From the NCBI GenBank assembly GCA_024206355.1, contig JAAGZM010000169.1, positions 1-7,052 on the forward strand: 7,052 nucleotides of DNA, written 5' to 3'. A program made the translations under genes and the position numbers. Below the pieces are notes generated by a model, which worked only from the letters and a program-made list of their open reading frames with translations, had not been told where the DNA came from and did no database searches. Below, in pieces: positions 1 to 5,648 of the stretch (positions are counted from its first letter, which is position 1; each line of letters starts with the position of its first letter). This DNA is from Gammaproteobacteria bacterium. GTDB lineage: Bacteria; Pseudomonadota; Gammaproteobacteria; Enterobacterales; GCA-2746155.

Positions 1-99
1 AATTATTTTATGATTTTCGCACTAATGCTGATCCTTACTCTTATTTTCAATGCCTATACCGAATGGGCTAAACATCTTAATAATCCTAGAATCCTCTAG
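1..99 (+). CDS. Possible C-terminal end of an unidentified membrane protein (partial, 5' end outside window)
   Basis: Frame 1 is open from the first base to a TAG at 97-99, giving 32 residues. About 18 of them form a strongly hydrophobic stretch (MIFALMLILTLIF core) that looks like a transmembrane helix, followed by a short polar tail ending TEWAKHLNNPRIL. If real, it is the last helix and tail of an inner-membrane protein whose gene converges on rpsA. No family can be named from so little. The last codons and the stop lie inside the first copy of the intergenic repeat (85-114), so the repeat may have reshaped the C-terminus. The open frame is short enough to be chance in AT-rich DNA, and an internal ATG at 10-12 could also start a tiny ORF. 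Confidence 0.35.
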   Translation, partial: NYFMIFALMLILTLIFNAYTEWAKHLNNPRIL

Positions 100-114
100 T
101 TGACCGGCTCAAAA
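85..114. repeat. Intergenic direct repeat, copy 1
   Basis: This copy begins CCTAGAATCCTC (85-96), which is identical to 134-145, and continues TAGTTGACC. The second copy has AGTTGGACG at that point. The copy is also a small palindrome: CTAGA (86-90) and TCTAG (95-99) are complementary around a 4-base centre. It sits just beyond the rpsA terminator in otherwise non-coding DNA and supplies the stop codon of the possible + strand ORF. The repeat family is not identified. Confidence 0.6.
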
Positions 115-133
115 TTATGATTATGTACTTCAA

Positions 134-163
134 CCTAGAATCCTCAGTTGGACGCGTTTGAGT
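134..163. repeat. Intergenic direct repeat, copy 2
   Basis: This copy shares its first 12 bases exactly with 85-96, then AGTTG, with looser similarity after that (GACGCGTTTGAG against ACCGGCTCAAAA). Its ends are also inverted: CTAGA (135-139) with TCTAG (163-167), and CTCA (143-146) with TGAG (159-162), so an imperfect hairpin is possible. The copies start 49 bp apart. This looks like a degenerate short interspersed repeat, but copy number elsewhere in the genome cannot be seen from here. Confidence 0.55.
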
Positions 164-190
164 CTAGATACAACAAAAATAAACCAAGGG

Positions 191-230
191 AAAAACAAAA
201 CAGCCGGTACTGTCACCAGTGCCGGCTGTT
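191..230 (-). terminator. Rho-independent terminator of the gyrA-cmk-rpsA transcript
   Basis: Bases 199-212 and 217-230 form a 14-position inverted repeat around a 4-base loop (213-216), with a GC-rich core (CAGCCGG/CCGGCTG). On the minus strand only one position is mismatched (A opposite C, 208/221). On the same strand the stem runs into a T-rich tract (TTTTGTTTTT, 200-191). It lies 19 bp after the rpsA stop codon, the usual place for such a terminator. On the + strand the stem is followed only by TTTACAATT, so termination in that direction would be weak. Confidence 0.92.
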
Positions 231-249
231 TACAATTACGAAGAAAACT

Positions 250-1935
250 TTACTCCTCGTCAGAGCTGCTCATCTTTTGCTTCAACAAATCACCTAATGT
301 AGATGGACCTGCTTTAGGCTCTGAAGACTGGCTGTAATCTGCCATTGCTTCGGCTTCTTCAGCTACAAAGCGAGCTTTGATAGATAGGCTGATGATGCGA
401 TTCTTACGGTCAATTCCCATCAACTTAGCTTCAACTTCTTCGCCTTCTTTCAGTACTTGACGTGCATCCTCTACACGATCAACGCTGATTTCAGCAACTC
501 TCAGGTAACCTTCAACGTTTTCAGCAAGAGTAATTACAGCACCCTTGATGTCAATTTCTTTGACTGTTCCTTTGATGATTGTATTCTTTGGATTAGCTTC
601 CATGTAATCAGACATTGGATCAGCATCAACCTGTTTGATACCCAATGAAATTCTTTCACGATCAGCGTCAACAGAAAGAACAACTGCTTCAACTTCATCA
701 CCCTTCTTATGATCACGAACAGCGTCTTCGCCAGTTGCGCTCCAAGAAATATCTGAAAGATGAACCAGGCCGTCTATTCCACCGTCTAGGCCAATGAATA
801 TACCAAAATCAGTGATAGATTTGATGTTACCTGTAACCTTATCGCCTTTGTTGCATGTAGCAGCAAATTCATTCCAAGGATTAGGTACACATTGCTTAAC
901 ACCTAGAGATATACGACGACGTTCTTCGTCAATATCAAGAACCATAACTTCAACTTCGTCACCAAGGTTAACAACTTTGCTTGGGTGAATGTTTTTGTTA
1001 GTCCAATCCATTTCAGATACGTGTACAAGACCTTCAACACCTTCTTGAATTTCTACGAAACAACCGTAGTCAGTCAAGTTAGTTACACGACCTGATAGGC
1101 GGCTACCTTCAGGATGACGGTTAGCAATTGCTACCCAAGGATCTTCGCCTAGTTGTTTAAGACCTAGTGAAACACGTGTGCGCTCACGATCAAACTTTAG
1201 TACTTTAACAGTAATTTCATCACCTACCTGAACAACGTCAGAAGGATGCTTAACACGTTTCCACGCCATATCAGTGATATGCAGTAGACCATCTACGCCG
1301 CCAAGGTCAACGAACGCACCGTAATCAGTAAGGTTCTTAACGATACCTTTGGTTTCCATGCCTTCTTGCATATTTTCAAGCAGCTCATCACGCTCTACAC
1401 TATTTTCATTTTCGATAACACTACGACGAGATACAACAACGTTGTTACGTTTCTGGTCAAGTTTGATAACTTTGAATTCAAGATCAACACCTTCAAGATG
1501 AGTTGTATCACGAACTGGACGTACGTCAACAAGAGAGCCCGGTAAAAATGCACGGATAGTCATCACATCAACTGTGAAACCACCTTTTACTTTACCGGTA
1601 ATAATACCGGTAACTGTTTCTGCATCGTCGTAAGCTTCTTCAAGTCTAATCCACGCTTCAGCACGTTTCGCTTTTTCACGTGAAAGACGAGTTTCACCGA
1701 AGCCATCTTCAACAGCATCTAGTGCAACTTTAACTACGTCACCTACATTAATAGTAACTTCGCCACTATCGTTACGAAATTGCTCTAATGGAATGACACC
1801 TTCAGATTTTAAACCTGCGTTAACAGTAACATTTTCATTATCGATAGCTACAATAGTACCGTCGATAATTGATCCGGGTGACATTTGAATTTGGTTGAGG
1901 GATTCCTCAAAGAGTTCCGCGAATGATTCGCTCAT
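250..1935 (-). CDS. rpsA: 30S ribosomal protein S1
   Basis: The protein has 561 residues (E. coli S1 has 557). S1 binds the 30S subunit through its N-terminal domains and draws in mRNA for initiation. Six S1-type OB-fold repeats are visible at roughly residues 21-87, 105-171, 192-260, 277-347, 364-434 and 451-520. The central ones carry the typical motifs TDYGAFVDLGGVDGLLHITD, TDYGCFVEI and TDFGIFIGLDGG. The N-terminus MSESFAELFEESL fits the family and supports the chosen start. AGGA at 1946-1943 lies 7 nt before the ATG, a clearer Shine-Dalgarno than E. coli rpsA is known for. The tail after repeat 6 ends GPSTLGDLLKQKM followed by SSSDEE, which is more pseudomonad-like than enteric. It is last in the leftward cluster, 115 nt after cmk, and is followed by a strong terminator. 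No ihfB, the frequent next gene, is seen in the remaining 249 bp. Confidence 0.98.
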   Translation of the reverse strand: MSESFAELFEESLNQIQMSPGSIIDGTIVAIDNENVTVNAGLKSEGVIPLEQFRNDSGEVTINVGDVVKVALDAVEDGFGETRLSREKAKRAEAWIRLEEAYDDAETVTGIITGKVKGGFTVDVMTIRAFLPGSLVDVRPVRDTTHLEGVDLEFKVIKLDQKRNNVVVSRRSVIENENSVERDELLENMQEGMETKGIVKNLTDYGAFVDLGGVDGLLHITDMAWKRVKHPSDVVQVGDEITVKVLKFDRERTRVSLGLKQLGEDPWVAIANRHPEGSRLSGRVTNLTDYGCFVEIQEGVEGLVHVSEMDWTNKNIHPSKVVNLGDEVEVMVLDIDEERRRISLGVKQCVPNPWNEFAATCNKGDKVTGNIKSITDFGIFIGLDGGIDGLVHLSDISWSATGEDAVRDHKKGDEVEAVVLSVDADRERISLGIKQVDADPMSDYMEANPKNTIIKGTVKEIDIKGAVITLAENVEGYLRVAEISVDRVEDARQVLKEGEEVEAKLMGIDRKNRIISLSIKARFVAEEAEAMADYSQSSEPKAGPSTLGDLLKQKMSSSDEE

Positions 1936-2050
1936 TACATTTTCCTATTTACATATTGTCGCCACAATTAAGTCCATAAAACTGCGGATTGCTATAATTA
2001 GTTCCAGATTCATCCTTGCTGGAACAGCTAAGTATTTCTAAATTCTTTAT
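1936..2050 (-). promoter_or_regulatory. rpsA 5' leader with hairpins (possible S1 autoregulatory region)
   Basis: This 115-nt gap lies between the cmk stop and the rpsA ATG. Two perfect inverted repeats are visible: GTTCCAG/CTGGAAC (2001-2007 with 2019-2025, 11-nt loop) and ATTGT/ACAAT (1955-1959 with 1964-1968, 4-nt loop). Only a weak 3-bp pairing (1973-1975 with 1986-1988) lies between them. Neither hairpin has a U-tract, so they are not terminators. The rpsA leader of gammaproteobacteria is known to fold into successive hairpins and to mediate translational autocontrol by S1. That this leader does the same is inference. The larger hairpin's loop contains AAGGAUG in the RNA. I see no convincing -35/-10 pair here, so rpsA promoters may lie within cmk or farther upstream. 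Confidence 0.55.
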
Positions 2051-2740
2051 TTATGCTCTTAGCGCTTCAGGAAAACGTTCCTGAACTAAAATCATAACCT
2101 TTTCAACGACTTCCCTAATGCCTGTGGCAGTAGTATCAATTTCAACAGCATCTTCTGCTGCAACTAAAGGAGCAATTGTACGACTACGGTCGCGCTCATC
2201 TCTTTCTTTGATAGCCTTTGAAAGGGTCGCGATACTAACACTGTTTCTCTGCTCTTTCAACTGCTTATAGCGTCTTTTAGCTCTTTCTTCAGCACTTGCA
2301 GTTAAGAATATTTTTAACCCGGCATTAGGGAATACTATAGTTCCCATATCTCGGCCATCAGCCACGAGTCCTGGGGGTTGTAAAAATGCTTGTTGGCGTT
2401 GTAATAAAGCCTGTCTAACATCAGGAAGATATGCTACTTTTGAAGCTGCATTACCAGTTTCTTCTGTACGTAACTGCTCGGTAACATCCTCACCTTCAAG
2501 AATGACACGAGAGCCCTTTTCTTGTTCAAAGGTAAATTGGACATCAAGGTGTGCAGCAAGTACTGTTATAGCCGATTCATTATCCAAATCAACGCGGTGA
2601 TTCATAGTTGCTATAGCGAGTACACGGTAGAGGACACCACTATCTAAAATAGACCAGCCAAGCTTCTCAGCAACAAATTTAGCAATAGTGCCTTTACCTG
2701 AACCACTCGGCCCATCAATACAAATTACTTGTTCCATCAT
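2051..2740 (-). CDS. cmk: Cytidylate kinase (CMP/dCMP kinase)
   Basis: The protein has 229 residues, against 227 in E. coli. It transfers phosphate from ATP to CMP or dCMP in the cytoplasm, for pyrimidine salvage and CTP/dCTP supply. The P-loop GPSGSGKGT is at residues 10-18. It is followed by LDSGVLYR (32-39), the insert region with EGEDVTEQLRTEE (82-94), DGRDMGTIVFP (128-138, nucleotide-monophosphate binding) and the arginine-rich lid KERDERDRSR (178-187). All signature residues are intact. The ATG at 2740-2738 follows the gyrA TAG with no gap, and a second ATG comes directly after it, so the start is uncertain by one codon. No good Shine-Dalgarno precedes it, which suggests translation coupled to gyrA. 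cmk before rpsA is the standard gammaproteobacterial order, whereas gyrA directly before cmk is not. Confidence 0.97.
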   Translation of the reverse strand: MMEQVICIDGPSGSGKGTIAKFVAEKLGWSILDSGVLYRVLAIATMNHRVDLDNESAITVLAAHLDVQFTFEQEKGSRVILEGEDVTEQLRTEETGNAASKVAYLPDVRQALLQRQQAFLQPPGLVADGRDMGTIVFPNAGLKIFLTASAEERAKRRYKQLKEQRNSVSIATLSKAIKERDERDRSRTIAPLVAAEDAVEIDTTATGIREVVEKVMILVQERFPEALRA

Positions 2741-5395
2741 CTAATCTTCAGTTGAACTTTCGTCAGTTTCATCAGCGTTATCTTCAGTGCTCATTTCTGC
2801 TGATCCATCTGGAGTTATACTTTCACTATCTGAAGGTATTAGCGCTTGCTCATCTTCTTCATCAACTTCAATTTCATCAACACGCTGCAGACCAACTAAG
2901 TTTTCACCTTTAATTAATCGTATCAATCTAACGCCTTGAGTATTTCTACCCATCACTCTGACTTCTGATACACGTGTGCGAACAAGTGTACCGCGATCAC
3001 TGATCAACATAATTTCATCTTCTTCAGTCACTGAAACAGCATTAATAACTTCACCATTTCTATCGCCCACTGAGATAGAGATAACACCTTGTCCACCTCT
3101 ACCACGCACAGGATAATCATTGATATCCGTACGTTTACCATAACCATTTACAGTTGCTGTAAGAATTTGGCCTTTTTCAGGAGCAATCACCATACCGATC
3201 ATCTTCTGCTTGTCTTTTAAGCGTATGCCTCTTACACCACGAGCAGTACGGCCCATGCTTCGAACATGATCTTCATTAAAGCGAATAACCTTTCCTGCAT
3301 CACTAAATAACATGATGTCTCGATTACCATCAGTAATATCAACGCCAACTAGGTGATCATCATCAGCAAGCGCTAATGCGATTAGACCTGTAGAACGCTG
3401 TCGAGCAAAGTTTGATAGTGGTGTTTTCTTCACTGTTCCACTGCTTGTTGCCATAAAGATGAACATCTCTTCTTCATAGCTTCTCAGTGGTAATATAGCT
3501 GTAATTGTTTCATCCTCATCCAATGGTAATAAATTGACGATTGGTTTACCGCGAGCATTTCGCCCAGCTTCTGGCAACTCAAACACTTTCAGCCAATAAA
3601 CCTTACCTCTACTAGAGAAGCACATAATGGTGTCATGGGTACTCGTCACCAAGAGTCGACGGATAAAATCTTCTTCTTTCATCTTCGCTGACGCTTTACC
3701 GCGGCCACCTCTACGTTGAGATTGATAGAGTTCTAACGGTTGATATTTAACATACCCTTCATTAGATAAGGTCACTACAACATCCGTTTCAGTAATTAAA
3801 TCTTCAATGCTTAAATCTAGTTTTCGGTCATAAATTTCAGTCTTACGAGCATCGCCGAAGTTTTCTAGAATTTCATTAAGCTCTTCTCTGATAACTTCCA
3901 TCAATCGTACTTTACTAGAAAGGATCAGTAATAATTCTTCAATTACTTCTAGCAATGATTGGTATTCGTTTAGTATTTTGGTGTGCTCTAAACCCGTTAG
4001 TTTATGTAAACGCATATCGAGAATAGATTGAGCTTGTTCTGGAGATAAATAATATAAGTTATCTCGAATACCCATTTCTTCAGCCAAACCATCTGGACGT
4101 GCAGCATCACTACCAGCTTTTTCAAGCATTGAAGCAACATTTCCAAGCTCCCAGCCTTTCGCAAGTAGTCCCTCACGGGCAATTGTAGGCGTGTCGGATT
4201 CACGTATTAGTTTAATAACAGGTTCAATATTAGCCAGAGCAACGGCCTGACCTTCTAGGATATGCGCTTTTTCACGGGCCTTGCGCAATTCATAGATTGA
4301 ACGTCTAGTAACAACTTCCTGACGATGTTGAATGAATGCTTCAATTATTTCTTTAAGATTGAATATACTTGGACGACCATTTTGCAACGCCACCATATTG
4401 ATACCAAATACAGTCTGCATTTGCGTCTGGGCAAATAGGTTATTGAGTATCACCTCAGGAACTTCACCACGACGAAGTTCAACAACCATGCGCATACCAT
4501 CTTTATCTGACTCATCACGTAGGCCAGTAATACCATCAATCTTTTTATCTTTTACCAGCTCAGCAATCTTTTCAATAAGACGAGCCTTGTTTACCTGATA
4601 AGGTAATTCAGTGACAACAATGCTCTGCTTACCATTAGACTCTTTTGTCTCAACATGACTGCGTGAACGCATATAAATGCGACCACGACCTGTTTTATAA
4701 GCTTCGACAATACCCGCTCGGCCATTGATAATTGCTGATGTTGGGAAATCTGGGCCTGGTATATGTTCCATTAAGCCGTCAACATCAATTTCAGGATTAT
4801 CCATCACAGCAAAACAACCATTAATCACTTCTGTGAGATTGTGTGGTGGGATATTAGTTGCCATTCCAACCGCAATACCTGACGAACCATTGATCAATAA
4901 GGTAGGTAACCTTGTTGGCATTACTGTTGGCTCTGATTCAGTGCCATCATAGTTTTCAGCAAAATCGACAGTTTCTTTGTCTAAATCTGCTAATAGCTCA
5001 TGGGCCATTTTAGACATGCGAACTTCTGTGTAACGCATTGCAGCAGGGCTATCGCCATCGACAGAACCAAAGTTACCCTGACCATCAACCAGCATATAGC
5101 GTAATGAAAATGGTTGAGCCATTCTAACAATAGTGTCATAAACTGCACTATCACCATGGGGGTGATACTTACCGATAACGTCACCGACGATACGTGCCGA
5201 TTTTTTGTAAGGTTTATTCCAGGAATTACCTAACTCAGACATCGCATATAGCGAGCGCCGGTGAACCGGTTTAAGTCCATCACGGACATCAGGTAACGCA
5301 CGGCCTACAATTACACTCATCGCGTAATCAAGGTAGGAAGTTTTCAATTCGTCTTCAATATTGACGGGAAGAATTTCTTTCGCAAGATCGCCCAT
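2741..5395 (-). CDS. gyrA: DNA gyrase subunit A
   Basis: The protein has 884 residues (E. coli 875). As the A2B2 complex with GyrB it introduces negative supercoils using ATP. It supplies the DNA-cleaving tyrosine, Tyr122 in AAMRYTE. The winged-helix/cleavage region, including HPHGDSAVYD (78-87), fills the N-terminal part. A coiled-coil segment precedes the C-terminal beta-pinwheel, which opens with the GyrA box QRRGGRG at 560-566. That box separates gyrase from topoisomerase IV ParC. The quinolone-resistance region carries Ser83 and Asp87, the sensitive-type residues in E. coli. The last 46 residues are very acidic (20 Asp/Glu, no Lys or Arg), like the acidic tail of other gyrases. MGDLAKEILPVNIEDELKTS matches family N-termini. 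AAGGA at 5413-5409 lies a rather long 13 nt before the ATG. It is first in the leftward cluster and divergent from mtaD. Confidence 0.98.
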   Translation of the reverse strand: MGDLAKEILPVNIEDELKTSYLDYAMSVIVGRALPDVRDGLKPVHRRSLYAMSELGNSWNKPYKKSARIVGDVIGKYHPHGDSAVYDTIVRMAQPFSLRYMLVDGQGNFGSVDGDSPAAMRYTEVRMSKMAHELLADLDKETVDFAENYDGTESEPTVMPTRLPTLLINGSSGIAVGMATNIPPHNLTEVINGCFAVMDNPEIDVDGLMEHIPGPDFPTSAIINGRAGIVEAYKTGRGRIYMRSRSHVETKESNGKQSIVVTELPYQVNKARLIEKIAELVKDKKIDGITGLRDESDKDGMRMVVELRRGEVPEVILNNLFAQTQMQTVFGINMVALQNGRPSIFNLKEIIEAFIQHRQEVVTRRSIYELRKAREKAHILEGQAVALANIEPVIKLIRESDTPTIAREGLLAKGWELGNVASMLEKAGSDAARPDGLAEEMGIRDNLYYLSPEQAQSILDMRLHKLTGLEHTKILNEYQSLLEVIEELLLILSSKVRLMEVIREELNEILENFGDARKTEIYDRKLDLSIEDLITETDVVVTLSNEGYVKYQPLELYQSQRRGGRGKASAKMKEEDFIRRLLVTSTHDTIMCFSSRGKVYWLKVFELPEAGRNARGKPIVNLLPLDEDETITAILPLRSYEEEMFIFMATSSGTVKKTPLSNFARQRSTGLIALALADDDHLVGVDITDGNRDIMLFSDAGKVIRFNEDHVRSMGRTARGVRGIRLKDKQKMIGMVIAPEKGQILTATVNGYGKRTDINDYPVRGRGGQGVISISVGDRNGEVINAVSVTEEDEIMLISDRGTLVRTRVSEVRVMGRNTQGVRLIRLIKGENLVGLQRVDEIEVDEEDEQALIPSDSESITPDGSAEMSTEDNADETDESSTED

Positions 5396-5396
5396 A

Positions 5397-5413
5397 GATT
5401 TTAAAAAATCCTT
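5397..5413 (-). promoter_or_regulatory. gyrA ribosome binding site with intervening inverted repeat
   Basis: The best Shine-Dalgarno for gyrA is AAGGA at 5413-5409, 13 nt from the ATG, longer than the usual 5-9 nt. Between them lies the inverted repeat GATTTT/AAAATC (5397-5410), whose distal arm shares two bases with the Shine-Dalgarno. If it folds, it could hide part of the site or shorten the effective distance to the start codon. The stem is all A/T apart from one G-C pair, so it would be weak. Confidence 0.45.
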
Positions 5414-5430
5414 GTATTATTTTTATAATT

Positions 5431-5461
5431 TTAACATTAGTGTTAATAAGTTAGTAAACTT
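5431..5461. repeat. Two adjacent palindromes in the gyrA leader
   Basis: TTAACA (5431-5436) and TGTTAA (5441-5446) form a 16-bp near-palindrome. One base later, AAGTT (5448-5452) and AACTT (5457-5461) form another. Both lie in the predicted gyrA 5' UTR, 36-66 bp upstream of the ATG. They could be a repressor operator or weak RNA hairpins, but AT-rich palindromes also arise by chance. No known operator consensus is recognised. Confidence 0.4.
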
Positions 5462-5464
5462 AAC

Positions 5465-5494
5465 TTACCTGAGAATTTGATCCATCTGATCCAT
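5465..5494 (-). other. Tiny ORF in the gyrA leader, built on a tandem 8-bp repeat
   Basis: On the minus strand, ATG at 5494-5492 opens a nine-codon frame, MDQMDQILR, ending in TAA at 5467-5465. Its first six codons arise from two copies of ATGGATCA one base apart (5494-5487 and 5485-5478). It would begin about 10 nt after the predicted gyrA start of transcription. No Shine-Dalgarno precedes it. Translation is possible only if initiation is leaderless-like, so it is listed as a candidate, not a gene. Confidence 0.2.
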
Positions 5495-5510
5495 TAAAAC
5501 AACGCGCGGA

Positions 5511-5539
5511 ATTGTACCATTTTTGATAGTGAAAAAGCG
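5511..5539 (-). promoter_or_regulatory. Candidate gyrA promoter (extended -10)
   Basis: On the minus strand TGGTACAAT (5519-5511) is an extended -10 element: TGN followed by TACAAT, five of six matches to TATAAT. The -35 position at 17-bp spacing (5539-5534, CGCTTT) is poor, which an extended -10 can offset. The segment after the -10 is GC-rich (TCCGCGCG), a discriminator type associated with supercoiling-sensitive or stringently controlled promoters. gyrA promoters in relatives respond to DNA relaxation, so this is worth noting, but the link here is inference. Predicted transcription starts near 5504, giving a leader of about 109 nt. Confidence 0.55.
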
Positions 5540-5552
5540 AATAATTCATAAT
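5523..5552 (+). promoter_or_regulatory. Candidate mtaD-ubiG promoter
   Basis: TTGATA (5523-5528) and CATAAT (5547-5552) each match the sigma-70 consensus at five of six bases, with an 18-bp spacer. Predicted transcription starts near 5559, about 90 nt before the mtaD ATG. The elements overlap the spacer and -35 region of the leftward gyrA promoter candidate. A lone -10-like TATACT at 5598-5603 is an alternative, but no -35 sits at a suitable distance from it. Confidence 0.5.
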
Positions 5553-5648
5553 GATTTACATTTATTGAAAAATGAAGATGAAAACACAATCCTACTGTAT
5601 ACTATCTTCCATTAAATAGTGCCTTTTTTTTCATATTTGGAGTGAACA

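Noticed and set aside
199..230. The terminator stem as a bidirectional terminator for a + strand gene.
   Set aside because: On the + strand it is followed only by TTTACAATT, with no continuous T-tract, so efficient termination in that direction is not supported.
2001..2025. GTTCCAG/CTGGAAC hairpin as a terminator after cmk.
   Set aside because: No T-run follows it on the minus strand, and it lies in a gap before a co-oriented gene that has its own terminator. A leader structure is the better reading.
4332..4598. 88-residue open frame on the + strand inside gyrA.
   Set aside because: It is antisense to the conserved gyrase coding frame, has no ribosome binding site or recognisable domain, and reads as low-complexity Ser/Ile/Arg sequence typical of a shadow frame.
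5598..5603. TATACT as the -10 of the mtaD promoter.
   Set aside because: No -35-like hexamer lies 16-18 bp upstream; the nearest TTGAAA (5565-5570) is 27 bp away. The TTGATA-N18-CATAAT pair is better, so this is mentioned only as an alternative.
5601..5631. ACTAT/ATAGT inverted repeat followed by eight T's upstream of mtaD, resembling an intrinsic terminator or attenuator on the + strand.
   Set aside because: The stem is only 5 bp and all A/T-rich, with a 10-nt loop and a 3-nt gap before the T-run. It is far too weak, and no upstream rightward gene needs terminating.
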